From assembly GCF_001042985.1 (NCBI RefSeq), contig NZ_JYKY01000017.1, positions 1 through 64,000 on the forward strand: a DNA stretch of 64,000 bases, read 5' to 3'. Shown in pieces: positions 1 through 7,709 of the stretch. The stretch is from Pseudomonas lundensis (GTDB lineage Bacteria > Pseudomonadota > Gammaproteobacteria > Pseudomonadales > Pseudomonadaceae). The position numbers and the translations under genes were made by a program. Under the pieces are notes generated by a model. That model saw only the letters and a list, made by a program, of their open reading frames with translations. It made no database searches and was not told where the DNA came from. Position 1 is the stretch's first letter; each line of letters begins with the position of its first letter.

Positions 1-1237
1 CGTGCAGGTCAAAGCGGGTGGTGAATTCGGTGATCCAGCGCGCGCCCAGGGCGCCTTGATCATAGGCACTCAGGCGTGAGTAGTAGGTGCGTGTCCAGTC
101 AATCGGGAACGGGCCGGGCAAGCTGAAATCCGTGTGGCTGAACGTTTCCGCCCCTAAAGAGAAAAGGATGCTGTTACAAGACCCAACGCATGGGCCATTT
201 TTCCCTGGGTTGGCCGTCTTTTGGGCAGGCACCTCTTTTTTCCGGACTTCCAGCTCACCTTTTCCCTGTATGTAGCGGGCTTTGCTCGTCGTCCCCGTTT
301 TGATGCTACTGCTCAGTGCGTGCGGGTTGCGCAAACGCCATAACTGAACAGCTTTGTTGAGCACGACCAAAAGCGATCCGATGGATCCCTTAAGGGCTGG
401 ATCGTTAAGTTTTCTGAGCTGGACGCGCAGCTCGGGCGCCATCGCTATCAAATGCTCAGTCTGCTCGTACACCCGCTTTTTGGCCTGAGCAGGCATCAGA
501 AGTTTGGCCGCCGAGTTGGCCACGCTGGTGCCCGCAGCGACCTGAACATCCCGCAAAGCGCCATAGACATTCGTGAAGATGTAAAACGGGTTGCGCTTGA
601 GCTGCTCAGTGTTGATGGACGTGATGTGTTGCTGCGCGCTGGCAAGACGCCCCTTCACGTCCATGTCACCGTCTACCAGCGCCCTCATTCCTTTGGCGAG
701 GTCCAACACAAGCTCTTCGCCCACCCCCCCTGCCTGCTCCAGCAAATCCGGTAGCTGGCTTTGGGCAATGGTCAGAAAGTGCTCAAGCCGGCCCACAATC
801 GTTGCATTCAGGTGCCCAACCATGATTTCAATCAATGCATCGCCGAGCACTATCTTGCCGGTATGGGCAAGCTCACTACGGGCCAAAGACAAGATTGAGC
901 GCAAGCTCACGCGCGCCGCGGTGGTGCCGGGAAAAGGAGCAACACACACCAGATTGATGCCCAGACTGACCCAGTCGAGCGGGTCGCTGCCACCGTTTTT
1001 AATCAGACTCACAATGTCGCCAATGGCATCAGCAAGCGCCATGACATTGCCAACGACCGGAACCAAGCCTGCAACGTGTTGCAGTCGTTCAAGGGTAACC
1101 GCCCCGCCGCTGATGTCTTGCAGCCAGGCATCAATGGCGGAAACGTCGCGCCCGACATCTTCGATCTGAACTTCATTGAGCGGAACGATGGCAACTTGGG
1201 GCGCACGGGTGTGAGCAACGGCATTTCCAGGGGTCAT
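1..1237 (-). CDS. Rhs-family T6SS effector, N-terminal part (runs off the left edge)
   Basis: Reading leftward from the ATG at 1237, about 412 codons stay open to the window edge. The N-terminal part has a hydrophobic patch (GLVPVVGNVMALADAIGDIV, about residues 45-65) typical of Rhs effector N-termini. The visible end, around residue 385 onward, carries GPFPIDWTRTYYSRLSAYD, the opening of the Rhs/YD-repeat shell (DUF6531-type region). No PAAR motif is seen in the visible part. The start overlaps the stop of the upstream vgrG stub by ATGA, so the two are translationally coupled, and hcp lies just upstream. In this family the shell encloses a C-terminal toxin delivered by a VgrG spike; the toxin and any immunity gene lie outside the window. 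The assignment to the Rhs family is firm; the toxin class cannot be known from here. Confidence 0.85.
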   Translation of the reverse strand, partial: MTPGNAVAHTRAPQVAIVPLNEVQIEDVGRDVSAIDAWLQDISGGAVTLERLQHVAGLVPVVGNVMALADAIGDIVSLIKNGGSDPLDWVSLGINLVCVAPFPGTTAARVSLRSILSLARSELAHTGKIVLGDALIEIMVGHLNATIVGRLEHFLTIAQSQLPDLLEQAGGVGEELVLDLAKGMRALVDGDMDVKGRLASAQQHITSINTEQLKRNPFYIFTNVYGALRDVQVAAGTSVANSAAKLLMPAQAKKRVYEQTEHLIAMAPELRVQLRKLNDPALKGSIGSLLVVLNKAVQLWRLRNPHALSSSIKTGTTSKARYIQGKGELEVRKKEVPAQKTANPGKNGPCVGSCNSILFSLGAETFSHTDFSLPGPFPIDWTRTYYSRLSAYDQGALGARWITEFTTRFDLH

Positions 1238-1386
1238 GAAAGCCTCTCACCCGTCAGCAGGCTGACCAGCTCCAGATCAAAAACAAACGGCCTGCTCAAG
1301 GCCTCGCGGCCCTTGAAGGCCACGACCTGAACGTCCGCACCCGCAAGGGTGAGCGTGAAATGGGGTTGATCCGCCGGTGAAAACAT
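1234..1386 (-). pseudogene. vgrG N-terminal stub (50 codons)
   Basis: The 50-residue product begins MFSPADQPHFTLTLAG and continues with an EALSRPFVFDLELVS segment, which is the canonical first 45-50 residues of VgrG/TssI tip proteins (normally over 600 residues). It then stops at TGA inside the ATGA overlap with the rhs start. The gp27/gp5-like body and the beta-helix spike are absent, so it cannot build a spike. Position between hcp and rhs is the normal place for vgrG in orphan T6SS islands, so an internal deletion joining the vgrG 5' end to the rhs start is the simplest reading. A retained role as a translational leader for rhs is possible. Confidence 0.7.
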
Positions 1387-1512
1387 CCTGACTCCTCATG
1401 CAGTGCTGCAGGCGTGCGTCGCCAAAAAAGAGGCGACGAAAACACATCATTCCGGGGTTAAACCTGCGCACTGACCCACAAGGCGCCCGTGCGCAGAAAC
1501 ACTCAGCCAGCC

Positions 1513-2031
1513 TTAGCCAGCCACCGGCGAGCGCCAGTCATCGGAACCGGAAGTGCCCGACACTTCGTGGGTCCAGGTGATTTTTCGGTAGGTGAACTCC
1601 ACGTCTTCCAAGTGCGTGAAGTGCGAATTCGACGGGTCCTGGCAGTTGTGCATGTAGTCCTTGATGTCGACGATGATGGCGTCTTCAAGTTTGGTGGTGA
1701 AGTAATGCTCTTGCGTGCCGGCAGCCGAGGTGCGGAACCACTGGATTTCGATTTCGGTCAGGCGCTCGCCCGAGGTCAGTGCGGCCAGCAGCAGCGGCGA
1801 GGACTTGTCGAACACCTTGGTGATCTTCACCGGCTTGTGAACACGCTGGCCGGTCGGTTGGCCTGATTGCGGGTCGCGAGGGATGATCACTTCGTGGCTA
1901 AAACCCTGCACCATGACCTGGTCTTCATGACCTTCCTGATAGGTGTTGCCCACCGAATCCGCGGTGAATGCACCGGCTGTAATCAGACCCTGTTTGGTGC
2001 CGGTGATGGACATGTAAGCTAGCGTCGCCAT
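1513..2031 (-). CDS. hcp: Hcp-family type VI secretion tube protein
   Basis: A 172-residue Hcp protein, the usual length for the Hcp1-like family (DUF796). It starts MATLAYMSITGTKQG and keeps family landmarks: an HEV-IPRDP-SGQPTG-R-HKP segment around residues 48-70, KVFDKSSPLLLAAL, and the C-terminal EDVEFTYRKITWTHE. Hcp forms stacked hexameric rings that make the inner tube and act as a chaperone for small effectors. The start has a good AGGAG site. It leads an orphan hcp-(vgrG stub)-rhs block with no tss structural genes in view, so it presumably serves an apparatus encoded elsewhere. A sigma54-like promoter and palindromic repeats sit upstream. Confidence 0.93.
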   Translation of the reverse strand: MATLAYMSITGTKQGLITAGAFTADSVGNTYQEGHEDQVMVQGFSHEVIIPRDPQSGQPTGQRVHKPVKITKVFDKSSPLLLAALTSGERLTEIEIQWFRTSAAGTQEHYFTTKLEDAIIVDIKDYMHNCQDPSNSHFTHLEDVEFTYRKITWTHEVSGTSGSDDWRSPVAG

Positions 2032-2100
2032 TGATGCTCTCCTTGCTCAAAAATGAGGACTTGAAAGGCCCAAATGCCACTCAAGTGCTGAATGGAGTAA

Positions 2101-2115
2101 CCAAAGATCGTGCCA
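2101..2115 (-). promoter_or_regulatory. Candidate sigma54 (-24/-12) promoter for hcp
   Basis: On the minus strand the sequence TGGCACGATCTTTGG matches the RpoN consensus TGGCACG-N4-TTGC with the correct GG-N10 spacing. The only mismatch is G for C in the -12 element (TTGG instead of TTGC). It lies about 70 bp upstream of the hcp ATG. Orphan hcp/vgrG genes are often RpoN-controlled in Pseudomonas, which fits, but the -12 mismatch lowers confidence. Confidence 0.4.
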
Positions 2116-2198
2116 GCTTTTATCAAGTCATTTAAAAACAAGGCGTTACGCGAAGTAAGGAATTTTGCTGGTTATTTTTTAAACAAAAACCTTTAAAA

Positions 2199-2323
2199 AG
2201 TGCGCAAGAAGTTGCGCAGTACTGTGCAACTTCTTGCGCACTCGTCTACAGCCCACGGTTTATATGCACCGTGGCCATGTATCCACACAGTTATCCACAT
2301 TTGAGTGCGCAACTTCTTGCGCA
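2199..2323. repeat. Three phased palindromes TGCGCAA-N4-TTGCGCA upstream of hcp
   Basis: Three 18-bp inverted repeats share one sequence: unit 1 at 2201-2218 (TGCGCAAGAAGTTGCGCA), unit 2 at 2223-2240 (one base differs, TGTGCAA arm) and unit 3 at 2306-2323. Units 1 and 2 are in opposite orientation of the GAAG/CTTC core and together form a 44-bp near-perfect palindrome (2199-2242). Centres of units 1 and 2 are 22 bp apart, two helical turns. They sit 85-220 bp upstream of the -24/-12-like promoter, the typical place for enhancer sites of a sigma54 activator. The protein that would bind is unknown. Confidence 0.6.
2291..2299. other. Perfect DnaA-box match TTATCCACA
   Basis: TTATCCACA is the strict DnaA consensus. 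A related TATCCACACA lies 10 bp to its left. It is between palindromes 2 and 3 of the hcp upstream region. A single box can occur by chance or mark DnaA-dependent regulation; no replication gene is nearby. Confidence 0.3.
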
Positions 2324-3060
2324 GTTGCGAAAAATGGGCAACTTAAGAAACGCGTCTTTTTAAAGTCTGGTTAGTTTAAAAACAGGCTGTGCTTAGCCCT
2401 CAAAATAGTCTTTGAACAGAGCTAAAAACCCGGGGCATTTGGGTAGGCATAACGCCAGAAATTCACCCCCCTTCGCACAGGCTCTTGTGCTACTGGGCAG
2501 AACCGACTTCAACGATTGGACGGAAGGCCAGCAAGGCACAAGCAAAGCGCTTTACGTCGAGAAAAAAATCGGCGAATCGTGGATCGCAGACATCAGCACA
2601 CGTGGCATTGGACTGTTCCCGGCCCCGCTACTAAAACAAGGGCGCGGCCAAAAGACCGTGAATGACATTTTTACGATTGTCAGGCACATCGGGGCCAACG
2701 CTTTTGGAGACAGGGCGCTCAGATCCGCCCCCTGTGGGCAGCATCAGTCATGTGGGTACTGATGCCGCCCTTGAGCAGGCCGATCCATTTAGCCGGGAAA
2801 AGAGATCGAGGGAATAGACAAAGTAGATCCTGCGCGCATACCCGATGCCCGCAGGAGCATGCTCAACGGCTGGACGGAGCTGTGGTTATCTGACGTGATT
2901 GCACTCGTCGTCGAAGACGTGGAGAGCCGTACGGCGCAGGCCGCCAGTGGTTCGAGAATAGAAAGCACCGAAAGCGCGCTCCAGGTTGCGCACCGTCGAA
3001 CGGATCGACTCGGCCCTGGATCAGCGGGTGTCGAGAATGGCCTTTCATCACATCCCGAAA
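2324..3060. other. Gene-poor stretch between the T6SS block and tRNA-Ser
   Basis: About 740 bp with no gene that I can support. The longest candidate is a plus-strand frame from a TTG at 2412 to 2762 (116 codons). Its middle part has protein-like composition (KIGESWIADISTRGIGLFP) but it has no ribosome site and no family I recognise. A second plus-strand frame around 2793-3100 is also unrecognised. The stretch adjoins a tRNA-Ser gene, a frequent integration target, so it may be debris of an integrated element; no integrase or duplicated tRNA 3' end was found in view. Confidence 0.4.
2412..2762 (+). CDS. Doubtful hypothetical ORF or gene remnant (116 codons)
   Basis: Open frame starting at TTG without a Shine-Dalgarno sequence. 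Residues about 20-100 look like a folded protein in composition, with alternating hydrophobics and the segment KTVNDIFTIVRHIG, while the first 18 and last 15 residues look like random translation. I do not recognise a family. It may be a fragment of a gene left by an integration or deletion next to tRNA-Ser. Confidence 0.2.
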   Translation: MNRAKNPGHLGRHNARNSPPFAQALVLLGRTDFNDWTEGQQGTSKALYVEKKIGESWIADISTRGIGLFPAPLLKQGRGQKTVNDIFTIVRHIGANAFGDRALRSAPCGQHQSCGY

Positions 3061-3066
3061 ACGAAA

Positions 3067-3100
3067 AAGCCCCTGAAATGTTCAACCATTTCAGGGGCTT
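3067..3100 (-). terminator. Rho-independent terminator downstream of tRNA-Ser
   Basis: Perfect 14-bp stem (AAGCCCCTGAAATG at 3067-3080 with its complement at 3087-3100) and a 6-nt loop. On the minus strand it is followed by a T-rich tail (TTTTTCGTTTT), placing it just past the 3' end of the tRNA. Confidence 0.85.
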
Positions 3101-3115
3101 AGTCGTATTCAATAA

Positions 3116-3205
3116 TGGCGGAGAGATAGGGATTCGAACCCTAGGTACTGTCGCCAGTACAACGGATTTCGAATCCGTCCCATTCGGCCACTCTGGCATC
3201 TCTCC
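3116..3205 (-). tRNA. tRNA-Ser (anticodon CGA)
   Basis: Class II tRNA of 90 nt on the minus strand with an encoded CCA (plus-strand tgg at 3116-3118). The acceptor stem GGAGAGA pairs with TCTCTCC, the T-loop is GGTTCGAATCC, the anticodon stem-loop is CGGAT-TTCGAAA-ATCCG with anticodon CGA, and a long variable arm (GTACTGGCGACAGTAC) is typical of serine tRNAs. It reads UCG codons. It is directly downstream of purC in the same direction and followed by a strong terminator. Confidence 0.96.
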
Positions 3206-3296
3206 AACGGCGCGCATCATAACAGCACTTTTGATTCAGGCAAACCTTATTTTCAAAAAAACTGCGTGCTATCAGATGCTTGCGCGTTTTTACGGC

Positions 3297-4010
3297 TTAA
3301 AGCGGAACGCCCAGGCGGTTTGCCACTTCTTCGTAAGCTTCGATGACGTCGCCCAGACCCTGACGGAAGCGGTCTTTGTCCATCTTCTTGCCAGTGGCCT
3401 TGTCCCACAGACGGCAGCCGTCCGGGCTGAATTCGTCGCCCAGTACGATCGAGCCGTCATGGAAGACGCCGAATTCGAGTTTGAAGTCGACCAGCATCAG
3501 GCCTGCGTCGTCGAACAGCTTGCTCAGCACCTCGTTGACTTTGAGCGACAGCTCTTTCATGCGTACCAATTGATCGGCCGTGCCCCAGCCAAACGCCACC
3601 ACGTGGGATTCGTTGATGAACGGGTCGCCTTTGGCGTCGTCTTTGAGGAACAGTTCGAAGGTGTAAGGGTTGAGCTTCATGCCCTCTTCTACGCCCAGGC
3701 GCTTGACCAGGCTGCCCGCCGCATAGTTACGCACGACACACTCAACCGGGATCATGTCGAGTTTTTTCACCAGGCATTCGTTGTCGCCCAGCAGCCTGTC
3801 GAATTGGGTCGGCACGCCGGCTTCTTCGAGTTTTTGCATGATGAAGGCGTTGAACTTGTTGTTCACCATACCTTTGCGATCGAGCTGTTCGATGCGCTTG
3901 CCGTCGAACGCCGAGGTGTCGTTGCGGAACAGCAGGATCAAGCGGTTGGCGTCGTCAGTCTTGTAAACCGATTTCGCTTTACCGCGATAGAGTTCTTCAC
4001 GTTTTTCCAT
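3297..4010 (-). CDS. purC: Phosphoribosylaminoimidazole-succinocarboxamide synthase (SAICAR synthetase)
   Basis: A 237-residue protein, the usual bacterial PurC length. It starts [16 protein letters not shown], with the nucleotide-binding RGKAKSVY segment, and carries the family signatures [15 protein letters not shown] (about residues 87-101) and LVDFKLEFG (about residues 174-182). It joins aspartate to CAIR with ATP in purine synthesis, in the cytosol. It is the last protein gene of a dapA-bamC-MBL-purC run, an arrangement that resembles dapA-nlpB-purC in enterobacteria. No defects are seen. Confidence 0.97.
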   Translation of the reverse strand: MEKREELYRGKAKSVYKTDDANRLILLFRNDTSAFDGKRIEQLDRKGMVNNKFNAFIMQKLEEAGVPTQFDRLLGDNECLVKKLDMIPVECVVRNYAAGSLVKRLGVEEGMKLNPYTFELFLKDDAKGDPFINESHVVAFGWGTADQLVRMKELSLKVNEVLSKLFDDAGLMLVDFKLEFGVFHDGSIVLGDEFSPDGCRLWDKATGKKMDKDRFRQGLGDVIEAYEEVANRLGVPL

Positions 4011-4038
4011 GATGGGCTCCGCATGCTAAGTAGGTGGG

Positions 4039-4797
4039 CTAGGCGATTGTGCGCCAGTCTAGCCCTGAATCTTGATCGGCCAGTTGCAGCCAGTCCGGGT
4101 CGCACCCAAGGGTGTCGACAAAACATTGCCGGGCCAGCTGCGGCAGGTTGTTCTTGCTGCTCAGGTGGGCCAGCACCAGGTGTTGCAGGTCTTTCCAGCC
4201 CAACTCGGCCACCAGGTTTGCAGCCTGATGGTTGTTCAAATGTCCTTCCTGACCGCCCACCCGCTGCTTGAGAAAGTACGGGTAGTGGCCACGGGCAAGC
4301 ATGTCGCGACAGTGGTTGGACTCGATCATCAACGCATCCAGATCGCGATAGCTGTGCAGCACACCGTCGCAATAGGAACCCAGGTCAGTCAGCAGACCAA
4401 AACGTCGCTGACCGTCACTGAATACGTATTGCGTGGGCTCCTGCGCATCATGGGCGACCCGTGTGACGCTGATGCTCAACGCGCCAATCTGTAATGTCTC
4501 GCCACCCGCCACGTAACCGGCAGGCTCGAGGGGTTTGCGCATCCCGCGCTGGGTGCCACGGCTCATATAGACCGGCAAATTGTAACGCCGAGACAGTAAA
4601 CCCACGCCATGCACGTGATCGGCATGTTCGTGGGTTACCAGAATCGCGCTCAGCTGGTGTGGACTGATGCCCAACCGAACCAAACGGCGTTCGGTTTCCC
4701 GCAGGGAGAAACCGCAATCGACCAAAACATAAGTGCTGTCGCTGGCTATCAGCGTGCCATTCCCTTGGCTACCACTGCCGAGAACGGCAAAACGCAT
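4039..4797 (-). CDS. MBL-fold metallo-hydrolase (YycJ/WalJ-like)
   Basis: A 252-residue metallo-beta-lactamase-fold protein. The metal-binding motif THEHADH falls at residues 55-61 (H56, H58, D60, H61), after the N-terminal VLGSGSQGNGTLI strand-loop. A later IESNH segment and LAHLSSKNN supply further ligands. The pattern and length match the YycJ family, whose Gram-positive members are exonucleases linked to the cell cycle; the role in Pseudomonas is not established. It sits 4 bp downstream of bamC and 28 bp upstream of purC, so it is almost certainly co-transcribed with them. Confidence 0.88.
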   Translation of the reverse strand: MRFAVLGSGSQGNGTLIASDSTYVLVDCGFSLRETERRLVRLGISPHQLSAILVTHEHADHVHGVGLLSRRYNLPVYMSRGTQRGMRKPLEPAGYVAGGETLQIGALSISVTRVAHDAQEPTQYVFSDGQRRFGLLTDLGSYCDGVLHSYRDLDALMIESNHCRDMLARGHYPYFLKQRVGGQEGHLNNHQAANLVAELGWKDLQHLVLAHLSSKNNLPQLARQCFVDTLGCDPDWLQLADQDSGLDWRTIA

Positions 4798-4801
4798 AGA
4801 A

Positions 4802-5917
4802 TCAGCCCAAGTTGTCCTGGATCACGCCCAACACTTTGCGCGCCACTTCTGGCGACGCTACGGTGTTGATGTTCTCTTCGACCGTCACTTGCACCGCGTC
4901 GCCCACTTTGCTCAGGCGAACCTGATAACGCTCGGCACGGGATTCAACTTCTTCCTTGTCCGGCTTGCTGCCGAACATACCGGCGAAGAAGCCAGGCTTG
5001 TCGTCTTTGTTCTGGGCTTTTTCAGCGAGGTTGATGTAGTACAGGCCCAACGTGCGGTTGATGTCTTCAACGCGCCATTCGCCCTGCTCCAGCGCACGAC
5101 CCACGCTGGACCACGCACGATCGAGGTCTTCGTTGAGCGTCAGCACCGGGTTGCCGCTGCCGTCTTCGTTCAGGGTTACGCGAGTTGGCGTGTCAAAGTC
5201 GCGGGCCGCGAGCAACGACACCGTACCGCCCTTGTCGGCGCTGCGGCTCATGCTGACCAGCATTTCATTGACCAGTGCCGCATCCAGCCCGGCGTTGACC
5301 GAACGGTTGGTGAAGTCGACGTTGGCAGTGCTGCCCGCAGGGCGGTTGGCGCTGACCACGTAGATTTCGCTGGTATTGCGCTGCACGCCTGGCTCGATAC
5401 GGACTCGCAGGCGCGTTTCGCTGTCGGCGGCCAGACCGCTGCTGCCCAGGTGACGGACCATCGAGGAGGACAATTCGCTGGCGCCCTGCCACGTGGAGGT
5501 GAACTCACCGGTTTGCGGGCGCTGCTCGTCAATACGGAAGCCGTTGTCCTGGAAGAACTGAAGGGCCAGCGGCCAGACTTCAGAAGGAGAACGCTGCGCC
5601 ATCAACCAGCGGCTGTCGCCGCTTTTTTGCAGGCTGAAATCGCTCGCACTGGTGGTCGCCACCAAAGGCTGCGGACGCGGCACTTCAAATTCGCCCTTGA
5701 CGTTGTCATCCGGCACGTTGCTCGGGATCGGCAACAGCGGCACAAGGCGCTTGTCAGTCTGCACACCCGGCGGCAATTGCATTGGCGCCGTTTGTTGCGC
5801 CTCCAGATAGTCGCTGCCACGGTCCCGGAAATAACCCTCTGGACCCCACAGCCAACCGCAACCGCTGGTGCTGGAAATAATCACGGCTAGTGCGGAAAGT
5901 CCGGCCAATCGCTTCAT
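4802..5917 (-). CDS. bamC: Outer-membrane assembly lipoprotein BamC (NlpB)
   Basis: A 371-residue lipoprotein. The N-terminus MKRLAGLSALAVIISSTSGC is a lipoprotein signal with the acylated cysteine at residue 20. An unstructured PLLPIPSNVPDDN region near residues 60-75 corresponds to the BamD-binding segment, followed by two helix-grip domains. It is a non-essential partner of the BAM complex that inserts beta-barrels. It lies 17 bp after dapA, the conserved dapA-bamC order of gamma-proteobacteria. Confidence 0.95.
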   Translation of the reverse strand: MKRLAGLSALAVIISSTSGCGWLWGPEGYFRDRGSDYLEAQQTAPMQLPPGVQTDKRLVPLLPIPSNVPDDNVKGEFEVPRPQPLVATTSASDFSLQKSGDSRWLMAQRSPSEVWPLALQFFQDNGFRIDEQRPQTGEFTSTWQGASELSSSMVRHLGSSGLAADSETRLRVRIEPGVQRNTSEIYVVSANRPAGSTANVDFTNRSVNAGLDAALVNEMLVSMSRSADKGGTVSLLAARDFDTPTRVTLNEDGSGNPVLTLNEDLDRAWSSVGRALEQGEWRVEDINRTLGLYYINLAEKAQNKDDKPGFFAGMFGSKPDKEEVESRAERYQVRLSKVGDAVQVTVEENINTVASPEVARKVLGVIQDNLG

Positions 5918-5934
5918 GCGTAGTGCTTCCTCAA

Positions 5935-6813
5935 TTAAACCAATACGCCGGACTGGCGCAGGGCCTGACGCAGCGGTTCGTGGCAGGCTTCGCTGAGCCA
6001 GGTGAGCGGCAGACGGATACCGTCCGGCATCATGCCCATCTCATGCAGCGCCCACTTCACGGGGATAGGGTTGGATTCGATAAACAGGGTTTTATTGAGC
6101 GGCATCAACTGTTCGTGAATGGCACGCGCCTTGACGGCATCGCCCGCGATCGCGGCAGCGCACAGATCGCTCATGGCACGCGGCGCAACGTTGGCCGTCA
6201 CCGAAATATTGCCCTTGCCGCCCAGCAGCATCAGCTCAACGGCTGTGGCGTCATCCCCGGAGTACACCAGGAAGTCTTCGCTCACGCCGGCCAGGATGTC
6301 TTTGGCCCGCTGCAGGTCGCCGGTGGCTTCCTTGATGCCGATGATGTTTGGCACCGTCGACAGGCGCACCACCGTGGCAGGCAGCATGTCGCAGGCCGTA
6401 CGGCCCGGCACGTTGTAGAGGATCTGCGGGATGTCGACCGCTTCAGCGATGGCCTTGAAGTGCTGATACAAGCCTTCTTGCGTTGGCTTGTTGTAGTAAG
6501 GCGTGACCAGCAGACAAGCATCTGCACCTGCCTTTTTTGCATTGGCAGTCAGCTCGATCGCTTCACGAGTCGAGTTGGCGCCTGTGCCGGCGATAACCGC
6601 GATACGCCCTGCGACTTGTTTGACAACGTGACGAATCACTTCGATGTGCTCGTTCACATCCAGCGTTGCCGATTCACCTGTAGTGCCAACGGCAACAATG
6701 GCGTTGGTGCCCTCTTGCAGGTGAAAGTCCACCAGTTTGCTCAGAGCGTCCCAGTCCAGGCGACCTTGTGCATCCATAGGTGTGACCAGTGCCACCATAC
6801 TGCCCGCAATCAT
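5935..6813 (-). CDS. dapA: 4-hydroxy-tetrahydrodipicolinate synthase
   Basis: I place the start at the ATG at 6813 ([14 protein letters not shown]), which has an AGGAG site and gives 292 residues, the family norm; the longer frame up to 6897 adds an implausible 28-residue tail. Class I aldolase features are present: VGTTGES around residues 43-49, the tyrosine in LYNVPGRT near 133, and the Schiff-base lysine at 161 in GIKEATGD. It condenses pyruvate with aspartate semialdehyde, the first lysine/diaminopimelate-specific step. It heads the dapA-bamC-MBL-purC run. Confidence 0.97.
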   Translation of the reverse strand: MIAGSMVALVTPMDAQGRLDWDALSKLVDFHLQEGTNAIVAVGTTGESATLDVNEHIEVIRHVVKQVAGRIAVIAGTGANSTREAIELTANAKKAGADACLLVTPYYNKPTQEGLYQHFKAIAEAVDIPQILYNVPGRTACDMLPATVVRLSTVPNIIGIKEATGDLQRAKDILAGVSEDFLVYSGDDATAVELMLLGGKGNISVTANVAPRAMSDLCAAAIAGDAVKARAIHEQLMPLNKTLFIESNPIPVKWALHEMGMMPDGIRLPLTWLSEACHEPLRQALRQSGVLV

Positions 6814-6963
6814 GCAACCGCTCCTGCCGGAAAAAGAGAGCCGTAATGGTACTGGCGCCTTGACCCTTGCACAAGCAACAGCGCGCCCGATGAGCATTCC
6901 CCTTCGCGCTGCTTTTCGCTACCCTTCAGCCTTTGATTGGTACTGATGTGCACGCGGGCCTGT

Positions 6964-7077
6964 TTTATGGCTCTTTATATCGCGCCCAAAGCCCCACCCA
7001 AACGCCGCCGTGCCGGGTTCGCACCCTTCGCCAACCTTGTGTGATGGCTGCTGCGTGCGAGGGTTTCGCGCCATAAA
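6964..7077. repeat. Intergenic element with inverted termini TTTATGGC...GCCATAAA
   Basis: The 325-bp space between dapA and the gcvR-like gene holds a GC-rich block bounded by TTTATGGC (6964-6971) and its exact complement GCCATAAA (7070-7077). The minus strand of this block is open for 60 codons (GFGRDIKSHKTGPR). From memory, this peptide string recurs among short predicted proteins of Pseudomonas intergenic regions, suggesting a repeated DNA or RNA element rather than a gene; I could not check this. Confidence 0.4.
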
Positions 7078-7138
7078 GTGCGCCACGGGCAACCCGTGCA
7101 CCGTCCGTACCGACCACTCATCGTTTTAGGAAGGCTGA

Positions 7139-7699
7139 ATGTCCACCCCCACAGTTCGCGAACAATTCCTTGTCATCAGTGCCCTTGGCGCCAACCCAAT
7201 GGAGCTGACCAACGTCCTGTGCCGTGCCAGCCATGAGAACCGCTGCGCGGTCGTGACCTCGCGCCTGACGCGCCACGGCGAGTGCAGCGCACTGGTACTG
7301 GAAGTCACTGGCAGTTGGGATGCGCTGGCGCGCCTTGAGGCCGGTTTGCCATCACTGGCCAAAAAACACGCATTCACCGTCAACGTGATCCGCAGTGCGG
7401 CCCTCGAAACCCGTCCGCAAGCCTTGCCTTACGTGGCGTATGTCAGCTCGGCGTATCGTCCGGACATCATCAATGAGCTATGCCAGTTTTTCATCGACCA
7501 CAACGTCGAACTCGAAAACCTGACCTGCGACACCTATCAGGCTCCGCAAACCGGCGGCACCATGCTCAACGCCACGTTTACCGTGACCTTGCCGGCAGGC
7601 GTACAAATCAGCTGGCTGCGTGACCAGTTCCTTGATTTTGCCGACGCCCTGAACCTCGATGCGCTGATTGAACCTTGGCGTCCACAAAACCCGATGTAA
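7139..7699 (+). CDS. gcvR: Glycine cleavage system transcriptional repressor-like ACT protein
   Basis: A 186-residue protein with two ACT-type domains: one begins at about residue 9 (FLVISALGANPMELTNVL), the second at about residue 95 (PYVAYVSSAYRPDIINEL). Length and the double ACT layout match GcvR, which binds GcvA and represses gcv genes when glycine is low. No DNA-binding domain is present, as expected. The start has an AGGAAGG site. It overlaps nothing and is followed 10 bp later by bcp, a conserved gcvR-bcp pair next to dapA. Confidence 0.88.
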   Translation: MSTPTVREQFLVISALGANPMELTNVLCRASHENRCAVVTSRLTRHGECSALVLEVTGSWDALARLEAGLPSLAKKHAFTVNVIRSAALETRPQALPYVAYVSSAYRPDIINELCQFFIDHNVELENLTCDTYQAPQTGGTMLNATFTVTLPAGVQISWLRDQFLDFADALNLDALIEPWRPQNPM

Positions 7700-7709
7700 G
7701 GAGCGCCCC

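Noticed and set aside
2789..3220. Minus-strand ORF of 143 codons beginning MMRAVGEMPEWPNGTDSKS
   Set aside because: It is a translation through the tRNA-Ser gene, a well-known false ORF type.
2859..4271. Plus-strand ORF of 470 codons
   Set aside because: It runs antisense through tRNA-Ser, purC and the MBL gene and has the composition of an antisense shadow.
6919..7101. 60-codon minus-strand ORF in the dapA-gcvR spacer
   Set aside because: No ribosome site, sits in a block with inverted termini and looks like a translated repeat rather than a gene.
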